Made by a program: the position numbers and the translations under genes. Below are positions 17,668 to 25,603 of a stretch of 33,576 nucleotides of DNA, piece after piece. The notes under the pieces are model-generated. The model searched no databases. It worked only from the letters and a program-made list of their open reading frames with translations, and was not told the origin of the DNA. Origin of the DNA: JBKHDT01 sp049974825 (lineage in GTDB: Bacteria; Pseudomonadota; Gammaproteobacteria; Halothiobacillales; Halothiobacillaceae); the NCBI GenBank assembly GCA_049974825.1, contig JBNGDJ010000013.1, positions 1-33,576 of the forward strand, given 5' to 3'. The first letter of the stretch is position 1. Each line of letters starts with the position of its first letter.

Positions 17668-18355
17668 GTCAGCCAGCCGTGCCCTGCTGTCGATCCATGA
17701 CGTCATGCCCGAAACACTCGATCGGGTCGATGCGCTCCTGGCACTCTGCCGGGCCGAAGGTACGCCGCCGCCGACGCTTCTCGTCGTGCCGGGGCGAGCC
17801 TGGACGGCAGCCGATCTGGAACGGCTGAACGCCTGGAGCCGGGAAGGCCATGCGCTTGCCGCGCACGGCTGGTTCCATGAGATCAAACACTTTGGCGGTC
17901 TCTGGCACCGTCTGCACGGATTGCTCATTTCCCGGCGTGTCGCCGAGCACCTGGCGCTGAACCCGGAGGAACGGCTGACCCTGATGCTACGCGCCCACGC
18001 CTGGTTTGCCGAGCATGATCTGCCAGCACCGCAGCTGTATGTGCCCCCGGCATGGGCGTTGGGACGCCTGCCGCCGGATGCCGCGCAAAGGCTGCCCTAC
18101 CGGCGGATCGAGGTGCTTTCGGGGCTGATCGACGTGTCGTCTTGGCGGCTTCTGAAGATGCCCCTGGCCGGCTTTGAAGCCGACACGGCATTCCGGGCCG
18201 GGTTGCTGTCGGTCTTCAATCGCCAGCAGTGGCGACAGGCCGCCCGGCGGGATCGTGCCCTGCGCATCGGCCTGCACCCGGATGACCTGCAGCTTCGGCT
18301 TGCTGGCCAGCTGCGGACCATGCTCCGTGCACCCTTTGCCTACGAGGCGTACTGA
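17657..18355 (+). CDS. DUF2334/polysaccharide-deacetylase-like protein
   Basis: The 232-residue protein shows a NodB-like layout. LLSIHDVMPET near the N-terminus supplies the His-Asp pair, HGWFHEIKHFGG supplies the metal-binding HxxxH, YVPPAWALG corresponds to the substrate-loop motif, and IGLHPDDLQL gives the late catalytic His. DUF2334 and polysaccharide deacetylases remove N-acetyl groups from sugars. There is no signal peptide, so it probably acts in the cytoplasm. The ATG lies 11 bases inside the end of the preceding fusion gene, so the two are coupled. A deacetylated, possibly sulfated glycoconjugate is a reasonable guess at the joint product. A hydrolase role is likely; the substrate is unknown. 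Confidence 0.75.
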   Translation: MHVESASRALLSIHDVMPETLDRVDALLALCRAEGTPPPTLLVVPGRAWTAADLERLNAWSREGHALAAHGWFHEIKHFGGLWHRLHGLLISRRVAEHLALNPEERLTLMLRAHAWFAEHDLPAPQLYVPPAWALGRLPPDAAQRLPYRRIEVLSGLIDVSSWRLLKMPLAGFEADTAFRAGLLSVFNRQQWRQAARRDRALRIGLHPDDLQLRLAGQLRTMLRAPFAYEAY

Positions 18356-18438
18356 AGGAAAAGTTGGGCGTTGGCTCCGCAACAAGACCGCGCTCAGCCC
18401 CTGAAAAGGCTGGGGCAGGATCCGTCACCAACTGGTGG

Positions 18439-18963
18439 TCAGAGGCGCACGACAACGTCCGAGATCGGACGACGCGGCGTGGCAGGCGGATTCTCGGCCG
18501 GGTACCCAAGCGCGATCATGGCCAGGGGCGTGAAAGCCCCGGTCTGCTCGGGCAGCAGGGCGCAGACCTTGGCCTCGTCAAAATCCCCGATCCAGTGCGA
18601 ACCCAAGCCCGAAGCCGTGGTGGCAAGCTGAGCGTAGGCGGCAGCGATCGTCGCATCCTGCATTGCGAAGAGGTTGCGCCCGCGTTCACCAAACAGGGCC
18701 TCCGCCCGTTGGTGATCGGCACTGAATACCAGGATTACCGGCGCGCCGCCGAAACCGCTGGCGTCATTGACGGCGGCTTCCAGTGCGGCGCGCTTGTCTC
18801 CGCTTTCGACACAATGGATCCGGTAAGCCTGGACCCCGCCGGCCGTGGGCGCTGCGCAGGCCATTTCCAGAATGGCGGCCAGCTTGTGCGGCTCGACGGG
18901 CATGTCCGCCTGGTAGCGGTGGACGGAGTGACGATGGCGGACGGTTTCGAAGAAATCCCACAT
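18439..18963 (-). CDS. Nitroreductase family FMN oxidoreductase
   Basis: Nitroreductase-fold enzymes bind FMN as dimers and reduce nitro compounds, quinones or flavins with NAD(P)H. The 174-residue protein starts MWDFFETVRHRHSVHRYQ, the conserved FMN-phosphate-binding RxSxRxY region with His in place of the usual central Arg. It has APTAGGVQAYRI, AAAYAQLATTASGLGSHWIG and LGYPAENPPATPRRP, typical late motifs. The start at 18963 fits the family and has GAGG about 10 bases upstream; the frame is open further. It converges with the deacetylase gene and is separated from bamD by 83 bases on the same strand. The substrate cannot be told. Confidence 0.85.
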   Translation of the reverse strand: MWDFFETVRHRHSVHRYQADMPVEPHKLAAILEMACAAPTAGGVQAYRIHCVESGDKRAALEAAVNDASGFGGAPVILVFSADHQRAEALFGERGRNLFAMQDATIAAAYAQLATTASGLGSHWIGDFDEAKVCALLPEQTGAFTPLAMIALGYPAENPPATPRRPISDVVVRL

Positions 18964-19046
18964 GGGGTTGGTACCTCGGTCGATTCGTCGGGCCGCTCGG
19001 TGCACGGACTGGATTGCGCGGGAAGTACCCCGCACGGATCTGCAGT

Positions 19047-19823
19047 TCAGATCTGCTCGAGCCGATCGGGAAAGTTAAGTTCGATCACCTGACGGGCGTC
19101 GCCGGCCAGGTCTTCCATGCCCAGGCGTTCGTAGGCACGAACCATCAGCACCAGGGCATCAGGCATCACGGCTGCGCCATCGAAGCGTTCCACGACAGTC
19201 TGGGCGCGGTTTGCCGCGGCCAGCCAGGCCCCGCGGCGCATGTAGTAGTCAGCCACGTACAGTTCGCGCTCGGCAAGCATGTTGCGCAGCTGCAGGAGCC
19301 GGCGGCTGGCGTCGTCGACATACCGGCTGTCGGGGAATCGCTCCACCAGTTCAGACAACGCCCGGTAGCCATCTTCCAGAACCCCCTTGTCCCGCTTGGC
19401 AAGGTCAGGCTTGACCAGCCGTGTCAGAAGGCTCTGGCCGCGGCTCATGTTGGCCAGCCCCTTGAGATACAGCGCATAGTCGACATGCTCGCCGCGCGGG
19501 TGGAGGCGAATGTAACGGTCCGCCGCCGCGATGGCCGAATCCGGCTCGTTGAACTTCAGGTAGGCATAGGCCACCTCAAGCTGGGCCTGTTCGGTGTAGG
19601 CGCCGAAGGGATATCGTCCCTCCAGGGTTTCGTACTTGGTGATCGCGGACTCGTAGTCGCCGCGCTGCAGTGCGGAACTGGCTTCATCGTATAGTTGCGC
19701 GGCCGAAATCATCGGGTCGACCAGGGGGTCCCTGTCCTTCTTGCCCAGCCAAGAGCAGCTGTTGAGTGTGCCCAGACTGATCAGCATGAAGGCGATGATC
19801 GTGAGACGACGTGCAAGTGGCAT
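19047..19823 (-). CDS. bamD: Outer membrane assembly lipoprotein BamD
   Basis: BamD is the essential lipoprotein partner of BamA in the machine that inserts beta-barrel proteins into the outer membrane. The 258-residue precursor has a lipoprotein signal ending in LNSC (cleavage before Cys, about residue 22). Tetratricopeptide-like helical repeats follow, including AAQLYDEASSALQRGDYESA, YAYLKFNEPDSAIAAADRYI and DYYMRRGAWLAAANRAQ, all close to BamD/ComL. The ATG at 19823 places the signal peptide correctly; the frame is open further upstream. It diverges from rluD, a conserved gammaproteobacterial order. There is no strong Shine-Dalgarno site. Confidence 0.95.
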   Translation of the reverse strand: MPLARRLTIIAFMLISLGTLNSCSWLGKKDRDPLVDPMISAAQLYDEASSALQRGDYESAITKYETLEGRYPFGAYTEQAQLEVAYAYLKFNEPDSAIAAADRYIRLHPRGEHVDYALYLKGLANMSRGQSLLTRLVKPDLAKRDKGVLEDGYRALSELVERFPDSRYVDDASRRLLQLRNMLAERELYVADYYMRRGAWLAAANRAQTVVERFDGAAVMPDALVLMVRAYERLGMEDLAGDARQVIELNFPDRLEQI

Positions 19824-19977
19824 GTTGAATTGGTTTCCCGGTGTTCTTGCCGCGGAGGTTTCCGCGGAATATCCCTGTTCGGACGGGCAGGATGCGTCTT
19901 CGGCAAGGACCGACGGCGCGATGCAATGGCCCATGCATTAGAATGCCCGATTCAGGCCGTTTTGTCAGGAGTTTTTG

Positions 19978-20964
19978 TTGAAAATCACCCACGATGAGGA
20001 GATTCCGCTGGATCTTGCCGGTCAGCGGCTTGATCAAACGCTGGCCGAGCTGTGGCCCCAATATTCCCGCAGCCGGATTCAGGGCTGGATCCGGGCGGGT
20101 GAGGTGCTTGTCGACGGACATCCTGCCAGGCCAAGGGACCGCGTGCTTGGCGGCGAGCAGGTACGGGTGGATGCCGAAGAGGCAAGTGAAACCGAGGCCG
20201 AGGCGCAGCCGATCGAACTTGACATTGTTTTCGAGGACGAACACCTGATCGTGATCAACAAGCCGGCCGGCCTTGTGGTGCATCCGGGTGCAGGAAACCC
20301 GGACGGAACCCTGGTCAATGCGTTGCTCCATCATGACCCGAGTTTGCGGACCTTGGTGCGTGCCGGCATCGTGCACCGACTGGACAAGGACACCACCGGC
20401 CTGATGGTCGTGGCCCGCAGTGCCCTGGCCCAGAAGCGGTTGATTGAACAGCTTGCAGCCCGTACCGTGTCGCGGGAATATGATGCCGTTGTCAATGGCA
20501 CGATGGTTGCCGGGGGTACGGTGGATGCCCCCATCGGCCGCCACCCGAGGGATCGTCAGCGACAGGCAGTGGTGCAGGGCGGAAAGGAGGCGATCACTCA
20601 TTACCGGGTGGTTCAGCATTTCGTGGCCCATACCTGGCTGCGGGTTCGGCTTGAAACCGGTCGCACGCACCAGATTCGCGTGCACATGGCCCACCTGCGT
20701 CATCCGCTGGTTGGTGACCTGACCTACGGGGGGCGGCCGAAACTGCCTCCGGCTGCGGATGATGAACTGATCGCACTGCTGCGCGGTTTCGGGCGGCAGG
20801 CGCTGCACGCACGGCAGCTGTCGCTGGAACACCCGGCCACCGGCGCCCCCGTTCAGTGGACGGCGGAGTTGCCCGAGGACATGCAGCAGCTTGTGGCGGC
20901 TCTGGCTCGCCATGCCGGAGACGACGAGGACGACGAACCCGAATTCATTTATGTCGCCGAGTGA
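19978..20964 (+). CDS. rluD: 23S rRNA pseudouridine synthase RluD
   Basis: RluD makes pseudouridines in helix 69 of 23S rRNA (1911, 1915, 1917 in E. coli). The 328-residue protein has an N-terminal S4 RNA-binding domain (LAGQRLDQTLAELWP...SRSRIQGWIRAGEVLVDG) and the RsuA/RluD catalytic domain, with HRLDKDTTGLMV carrying the catalytic Asp and ETGRTHQIRVHMAH. The start is a TTG: AGGAG (19967-19971) is 6 bases before TTG 19978, while TTG 19975 is only 3 bases away. No ATG is suitably placed. A possible -10 (TAGAAT, 19939-19944) lacks a clear -35. pgeF follows after 67 bases. Confidence 0.95.
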   Translation: MKITHDEEIPLDLAGQRLDQTLAELWPQYSRSRIQGWIRAGEVLVDGHPARPRDRVLGGEQVRVDAEEASETEAEAQPIELDIVFEDEHLIVINKPAGLVVHPGAGNPDGTLVNALLHHDPSLRTLVRAGIVHRLDKDTTGLMVVARSALAQKRLIEQLAARTVSREYDAVVNGTMVAGGTVDAPIGRHPRDRQRQAVVQGGKEAITHYRVVQHFVAHTWLRVRLETGRTHQIRVHMAHLRHPLVGDLTYGGRPKLPPAADDELIALLRGFGRQALHARQLSLEHPATGAPVQWTAELPEDMQQLVAALARHAGDDEDDEPEFIYVAE

Positions 20965-21031
20965 TTCCGGGCAAGGCTATTTTGTGCCGCCCTTGCCTGG
21001 ACGCGTTGGCAACGGCCCGGAGGAAATCCCG

Positions 21032-21763
21032 ATGTTTCTGACTGCCGACTGGCCCGCGCCGGCCAATATCAGCGTGGTGACCACCACCCGCGCTGGCGGC
21101 GTGAGCGAGCCCCCCTTCGACCAGTTCAACCTGGCCACCCACGTCGGGGATGACCCGGAAGCGGTGCGCGTCAACCGCGAACGCCTGCTTGAGCAGCTGG
21201 CCTTGCCGACCGAGCCGCTTTGGCTGAACCAGGTCCACGGCGCCGAGGTGGCCCTTCCCGGGGTCGAGGCGGGCGTGACCGCCGATGCCGCCTGGACCGA
21301 CCGTCCCGGCGACGTGCTGGCCGTGCTGACGGCCGATTGTGTCCCTGTGGTGCTTTGCAATCATGCGGGGAACGAGCTGGCTGTGGCCCATGCCGGCTGG
21401 CGGGGCCTGGCCGAAGGGGTGCTCGAGCAGGTGGTAGGGCAGTTTTCCGGCGTGCCGGAACGACTTCGTGCCTGGATCGGCCCGGCCATCGGACCCGAGC
21501 ATTACGAGGTCGGGCCCGAGGTGCGCGAGGCACTGATGGCCGCGAATGCCTGGAACAACGAAGCCTTCGCGCCCGGTGCGGAGAACCGCTGGCACCTGGA
21601 CCTGTTCGCGATCGTGCGACGCGAGCTTGCGCGACTGGGCGTGTCGCGGGTCTACGGTGGCGGCGTCTGCACCTATGCGGATGCCGAACGTTTCTATTCC
21701 TACCGCCGCGACGGGCGCACCGGGCGCATGGCCACCCTGGCCTGGATGCGCCCCGGGACCTGA
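21032..21763 (+). CDS. pgeF: Peptidoglycan editing factor PgeF (YfiH, multicopper-like)
   Basis: PgeF/YfiH proteins are cytoplasmic laccase-domain enzymes. In E. coli the protein removes wrongly inserted L-serine from peptidoglycan precursors, and homologues have purine nucleoside phosphorylase activity. The 243-residue length equals that of E. coli YfiH. Conserved motifs are TTTRAGGVSEPPFDQFNLA, NQVHGAEV, ADCVPVVL, AHAGWRGLAEGVLE and GVCTYADAERFYSYRRDG, containing the metal-binding His and Cys residues. ATG 21032 is chosen because GGAGG (21019-21023) is 8 bases upstream; ATG 20951, inside rluD, is open but lacks this. It is probably in an operon with rluD. Confidence 0.93.
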   Translation: MFLTADWPAPANISVVTTTRAGGVSEPPFDQFNLATHVGDDPEAVRVNRERLLEQLALPTEPLWLNQVHGAEVALPGVEAGVTADAAWTDRPGDVLAVLTADCVPVVLCNHAGNELAVAHAGWRGLAEGVLEQVVGQFSGVPERLRAWIGPAIGPEHYEVGPEVREALMAANAWNNEAFAPGAENRWHLDLFAIVRRELARLGVSRVYGGGVCTYADAERFYSYRRDGRTGRMATLAWMRPGT

Positions 21764-21851
21764 GCCATCGCGTTGGTGCGGGCCACGGCCCGCGTCATGG
21801 CGCCGCGGCGCAGGAGCCGGGCCGAGCGAAATTTTCTTTTGGAGCCACAAG

Positions 21852-22382
21852 ATGAGTGAAGCAAACCGCGACTGGAAGATGCTGACCCTGTTCGGTGAGG
21901 ATCGTCCGGGCATAGTCGCCAACGTGACCCAGGTGCTCTACGGCGTGGGGGCCGAGCTTGGCGAGGCGTCCATGATGCGTCTCGGAGATCAGTTCGCGAT
22001 CATGATGATGGTGCGCCACGCCGGAGACCGGGCGGAGATCATGGGGTTGCTTGAGTCGATCAAGAAGGGCATGAACCTCAAGGTGCATGTCGATGACTTG
22101 AACGCGCAGCTCCATCGCCACGTGGAGGCCGACGTGATGGTCACCGTGCACGGTGCTGATCGCCCGGGAATTGTCGCCCAGGTAGCCCATGCGCTCGCCG
22201 AGGCGGGCCTGAACATACTGGACCTGCGTTCGGACGTGGCCGGTGGCGCGGGTCATCCCCTGTACCTGATGCAGATTGAGGGCGAGGCCCGCGAGGGGCT
22301 GGATGCCGTGGAACGTGCACTGGACGGCCTGCCCGATGACATCGATGTCGCCATGCACCCGATCGATACGGTCAGGGGGTGA
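21852..22382 (+). CDS. GcvR-like protein with two ACT domains
   Basis: The 176-residue protein consists of two ACT domains: TLFGEDRPGIVANVTQVLYG at the start and TVHGADRPGIVAQVAHALAE at about residues 97-116. Both have the DRPGIV signature of amino-acid-binding ACT modules. GcvR, the E. coli protein of this layout, represses glycine-cleavage genes by binding GcvA. No gcv genes are present here, so the target is unknown. GGAG (21841-21844) is 7 bases before the ATG. Its TGA overlaps a GTG for def, and the next genes overlap too. A GC hairpin without a T-run (21778-21793) lies upstream. Confidence 0.8.
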   Translation: MSEANRDWKMLTLFGEDRPGIVANVTQVLYGVGAELGEASMMRLGDQFAIMMMVRHAGDRAEIMGLLESIKKGMNLKVHVDDLNAQLHRHVEADVMVTVHGADRPGIVAQVAHALAEAGLNILDLRSDVAGGAGHPLYLMQIEGEAREGLDAVERALDGLPDDIDVAMHPIDTVRG

Positions 22383-22384
22383 GC

Positions 22385-22885
22385 GTGTCCCCGATGGAGA
22401 TCGTGCTCTACCCCGACGAGCGCCTGAAAACCGAGTGTGCGCCGGTTGAATCCTTCGATGCCGAGCTGCGCGAGTTTGCCGAGCACCTGGCCCATACCTG
22501 TGCCGGTGGTCCCGGCGCGGTGGGGATTGCCGCACCGCAGGTCGGCGTGCTCCAGCGCCTGTGCATCGTCGATGCCACCAAGGCGCGCCGCCCCGTGGAA
22601 AATCACGGCCATCTGATTCTGGTCAACCCGGAAATCACGGATTGGTCCGGCTACGAGGTTGGCCGGGAAGGTTGTCTGTCTGTCCCCGAATACACGGGCA
22701 ATGTCATTCGGGCCCAGAAGATTCGGCTCAAGGCCCGGGACCTGTCGGGCAAGCCGCTGGAATTCGAGATGGAGGGCTTCGAGGCTCGAATCGCACAGCA
22801 CGAGCTTGACCATCTCGATGGCGTGCTGTTCCTCGACCGGCTGGTCAGTCGAAAGTCTGACCTGTTTCGCCGAAAGCAGAAGTGA
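22385..22885 (+). CDS. def: Peptide deformylase
   Basis: Peptide deformylase removes the formyl group from the N-terminal Met of new proteins, using Fe2+ (or Zn, Co). The 166-residue protein has all three motifs: GAVGIAAPQVG, EGCLSVP (metal-binding Cys) and QHELDHLDG (the two metal His and catalytic Glu). The start is uncertain among GTG 22379 (overlapping the previous stop), GTG 22385 and ATG 22394. I take 22385 because AGGGGG (22374-22379) is 5 bases upstream. It is not next to fmt, its usual partner, so a second def elsewhere is likely. The stop overlaps the COG0523 GTPase start. Confidence 0.94.
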   Translation: MSPMEIVLYPDERLKTECAPVESFDAELREFAEHLAHTCAGGPGAVGIAAPQVGVLQRLCIVDATKARRPVENHGHLILVNPEITDWSGYEVGREGCLSVPEYTGNVIRAQKIRLKARDLSGKPLEFEMEGFEARIAQHELDHLDGVLFLDRLVSRKSDLFRRKQK

Positions 22886-23889
22886 TATCGACTTCCAGCA
22901 GCGGCTCGGTGCCTGAATCCGCCCCCGGCCCCGACCAGGCCATTCCCGTCACGCTGCTGACCGGGGCGCTCGGCGCCGGCAAGACCTCGCTGCTCAATAC
23001 ACTTCTGACCGGTCAGATGCCGGAGGGCACGGCGGTGATCGTCAACGAGTTGGGCGATATCGCTGTCGACGGGGCGCTGGTGGTCGATATCAACGGGCCC
23101 CTGGTGGTGCTGGCCGGTGGCTGCCTGTGCTGCGCCGTGCGCGGTGCGCTGGTCGATACCCTTCGTGACCTGTTCCTGAAGGCATTGCGCCGGGAAATTC
23201 CCCCGATTCGTCACCTGCTGGTCGAGACCACCGGCCTGGCTCTGATTCCCCCGTTGCGTCATGCGCTGAGTGCGGACTTTTTCGTGGCCCAGCGCTTCCG
23301 GCTGTCTTCGGTGATCACCGTGGTTGATGTCGGCAACCTGCCCGACCAACTGGCCACCTTGCCCGAGGTGCGCGACCAGATTATCCAGGCCGACGTGCTG
23401 GTCCTCGGCAAGACCGACCTGGCCTCGCCGGATGACGTGATCCAGGCGCGGGAGATCCTGCGAAGTCTCAACCCCCTGGCGCCGATCCATGATCGGCGGG
23501 ACCTGCCGTCGGCCGCTCGCTTGCTGGCACCGGCCGAGGCAAGCGGACCGCGCATTTATCCGCTGAGCCCCGCCCATGGCACGGACGTGCACAGCATGGT
23601 GCTGGTTGCCCCCGAGCCATTGCCCTGGGGCGCGTTTGTCGAGGCACTGGACGGCCTGCTGGCTGCCCAGGGTGACTGGGTCCTGCGCCTGAAAGGCTGG
23701 CTGTCCGTGCGCGGTTTGCCCGGGCTGAGGATCGTGCAGGCCGTACATCATCGCCGTTACCCCTCGGTTGACCTGCCCGAGGCCCCGAGCGTTGAAGGAC
23801 AGCTGGTCGTTATCTGGCGGGGGCTGACGCCCGAGCAGATCACCTCGCCCCTGGCTGCCTGGTTCAGGCGCTCGGAGGATGCGGCATGA
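22882..23889 (+). CDS. G3E family GTPase (CobW/COG0523), putative metallochaperone
   Basis: COG0523 proteins are GTPases that deliver metals, mostly zinc, to client enzymes. The 335-residue protein has Walker A GALGAGKTS (about 30-38), the metal-binding CxCC motif in GGCLCCAVRG, a VETTGLALI Walker-B/G3E region, GKTDL in place of the usual NKxD guanine motif, and a C-terminal CobW-type domain. The start is GTG 22882 overlapping the def stop (GTGA), with a weak ribosome site, so translation probably depends on coupling. Its stop overlaps the yidD start (ATGA). The neighbour def encodes a metalloenzyme, making a chaperone-client relation plausible but unproven. Confidence 0.85.
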   Translation: MISTSSSGSVPESAPGPDQAIPVTLLTGALGAGKTSLLNTLLTGQMPEGTAVIVNELGDIAVDGALVVDINGPLVVLAGGCLCCAVRGALVDTLRDLFLKALRREIPPIRHLLVETTGLALIPPLRHALSADFFVAQRFRLSSVITVVDVGNLPDQLATLPEVRDQIIQADVLVLGKTDLASPDDVIQAREILRSLNPLAPIHDRRDLPSAARLLAPAEASGPRIYPLSPAHGTDVHSMVLVAPEPLPWGAFVEALDGLLAAQGDWVLRLKGWLSVRGLPGLRIVQAVHHRRYPSVDLPEAPSVEGQLVVIWRGLTPEQITSPLAAWFRRSEDAA

Positions 23890-24188
23890 TCCGGCGTTTC
23901 TTCCAGGGGCTGTTGATCCTGCCCATCCGGTTCTACCAGTACGTGATCAGCCCGATGATCGGACCGCGCTGCCGATTCGTTCCGACCTGTTCGCAGTACA
24001 CCATCGAAGCGATCCGGCACCATGGCCCGCTCAAGGGGCTCTGGCTCGGCTTGCGCCGGGTGACGCGCTGCCACCCCTGGGGCGGCCACGGTTACGATCC
24101 GGTCCCTGGTACCGAGCCGGACGAACACGCTGCCTGCGGCTGTGATCGGCCCTCTTGCCGGGAGAAAACGGGGAAGGAGCGGGACTGA
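23886..24188 (+). CDS. yidD: Membrane protein insertion efficiency factor YidD
   Basis: YidD is a small membrane-associated protein that helps YidC insert proteins into the inner membrane. The 100-residue product has the family pattern: an amphipathic start IRRFFQGLLILPIRFYQYVISP, CRFVPTCSQYTIEAIRHHGPLKG, then RVTRCHPWGGHGYDPVP. The Cys-rich tail (ACGCDRPSC) is unusual but such variable tails occur. Its ATG overlaps the stop of the COG0523 gene (ATGA). YidD usually lies in the rnpA-yidC cluster at the replication origin, so its place here is uncommon. It may be a second copy. Confidence 0.92.
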   Translation: MIRRFFQGLLILPIRFYQYVISPMIGPRCRFVPTCSQYTIEAIRHHGPLKGLWLGLRRVTRCHPWGGHGYDPVPGTEPDEHAACGCDRPSCREKTGKERD

Positions 24189-24308
24189 ATCGCGCAGGCC
24201 GTCACCGGACTGTCAAGCAGGTTTCACCATCCTGCCATTGCCCCGACATGCCCCGGTCACCTTGCTGCGGCAAAAATGTCGGCACTGCCTCGCCATGGAG
24301 TGCCTGTC

Positions 24309-25211
24309 ATGCCGACCCTGTCTTATCGCAGCGTGTTCGTCTCGGATGTCCACCTGGGGACCGCGGACGCGCAGGCCGAATACCTGCTCGATTTTCTTGA
24401 TCACGTCGACTGCGAGTACCTGTTCCTGAACGGGGATATCTTTGATATCTGGAAGATGCGTACCCGTCGCTGGCGCTGGCCGCAGATCAACACGCGCCTG
24501 CTGCAGAAGCTGGTCGTGCTGGCATCCCGCGGTGTCCGGGTGATCTACGTGCCCGGCAACCACGATGCCTTCTTCCGTGACTATCTCGGTTGCGAGATGG
24601 CTGGGGTGGAGGTCCACCGCGAATACGAGCACCGGCTGGCGGACGGCCGGCGCGCGCTGGTGCTGCACGGTGACGAGTTTGACGGGCTGGTGCGCCACAA
24701 CCGTTTGCTCAAGCTGCTCGGAAACGGCGGCTATGAATTCCTGATGTGGCTCAACCGGATCAACCACCACTGGCGGCGTCGCTCCGGCCGGTCGTACTGG
24801 TCGCTGTCCTCGGCCGTCAAGAACCAGGTGCCCAATGCGCGGGTGTACGTGGACAAGTTCGAGCAGGCGGCCCTCGGCCATGCGCGCGAGCGCGGCTTCG
24901 AGGCGGTAATCTGCGGGCACATCCACAAGGCCAATCTGCGCAGCGAGTCCGGCGTGACCTACGCCAACTCCGGTGACTGGGTGGAGCACTGCACCGCCCT
25001 GGTGGAGCAACACGACGGGCAGCTGGCGCTGCTGGACTGGGCCCGGGACAGCCAGGTGTTGATCGACCGGGCCAGCGCGCAAAAGCCAGCCGTCCCGGCT
25101 GGCGGCGAGCGGGACCCGGCGCCGGGCATGTTGCCGCTGGATGCCATGTTCGAGGGGCGAGTACCCGTGCCTGATCGGGCGTCCCGGCGGCTTGACCGCG
25201 CCGGTCGATAA
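24309..25211 (+). CDS. LpxH-like UDP-2,3-diacylglucosamine diphosphatase (COG2908 metallophosphoesterase)
   Basis: The 300-residue protein has the five calcineurin-type metal motifs in order: SDVHLG, NGDIFDIW, GNHDAFF, HGDEFD and GHIHKA. LpxH hydrolyses UDP-2,3-diacylglucosamine in lipid A synthesis. This longer form, with SDVHLGTADAQAEYLLDFL and a Pro/Arg-rich C-terminal extension, matches the LpxH-related group found beside classical LpxH in some proteobacteria, so the exact substrate is less certain. The start ATG 24309 has GGAG (24297-24300) 8 bases upstream. It follows yidD by 120 bases and is followed by a 392-base gap containing repeat copy 4. Confidence 0.82.
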   Translation: MPTLSYRSVFVSDVHLGTADAQAEYLLDFLDHVDCEYLFLNGDIFDIWKMRTRRWRWPQINTRLLQKLVVLASRGVRVIYVPGNHDAFFRDYLGCEMAGVEVHREYEHRLADGRRALVLHGDEFDGLVRHNRLLKLLGNGGYEFLMWLNRINHHWRRRSGRSYWSLSSAVKNQVPNARVYVDKFEQAALGHARERGFEAVICGHIHKANLRSESGVTYANSGDWVEHCTALVEQHDGQLALLDWARDSQVLIDRASAQKPAVPAGGERDPAPGMLPLDAMFEGRVPVPDRASRRLDRAGR

Positions 25212-25312
25212 GTCATTTCCCCAGAAAACAGCGCTTCCCCGGCAGGACTTCCCTTCCTGTCGCAGCAGCGCATGATCCTGCCCCATGCCGACTTGGCCCG
25301 TGGCGTTCTTGC

Positions 25313-25514
25313 TTAGGGAAGGTCTGCACGAATGCAGACCTTCCCGCGCAGGGCATGGATGCCCTGTCGCACAATGGCGTAAGCCATTGAATCGCGGAGC
25401 CCGGGCCGAGCATGTATCGGCCCGGGCGTGTCTGAACGCGGGCTCCGCCAGCTGGCGCGTTAAGCTGGCGTTAGCCCACGGAGCCATGGATGGCTTCGTG
25501 CAGAGTTTCCTTAG
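25313..25514 (+). repeat. MITE-like multi-hairpin repeat, copy 4
   Basis: This element fills much of the 392-base gap after the LpxH-like gene. Its ends are inverted repeats: GGAAGGTCTGCACGAA on the left (from 25317) and, read on the other strand, GGAAACTCTGCACGAA on the right (to 25510). They are flanked by TTAG at 25313-25316 and 25511-25514, a possible 4-bp target duplication. Inside are a perfect 13-bp stem with CGAA loop (25316-25345), CAGGGCA/TGCCCTG (25349-25366), CAATGGC-GTAA-GCCATTG (25372-25389), an 11-bp GC stem and a CCAGCT/AGCTGG arm. It has no gene of its own. The flanking gap bases show nothing else. Confidence 0.6.
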
Positions 25515-25603
25515 GGGCCGGCGAGGCCCTGGCTGGTTGGCCCGGACGCGGACAGCGTCAGTCGATAATCGGCCGTTCCCGTGCCCTCCCTGATCCGGCG
25601 GGT

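Noticed and set aside
25441..25475. GTTAGCC near AGCTGG arms in repeat copy 4, resembling an attC end
   Set aside because: The core does not fit GTTRRRY, there is no paired start site, and the element belongs to the dispersed repeat family.
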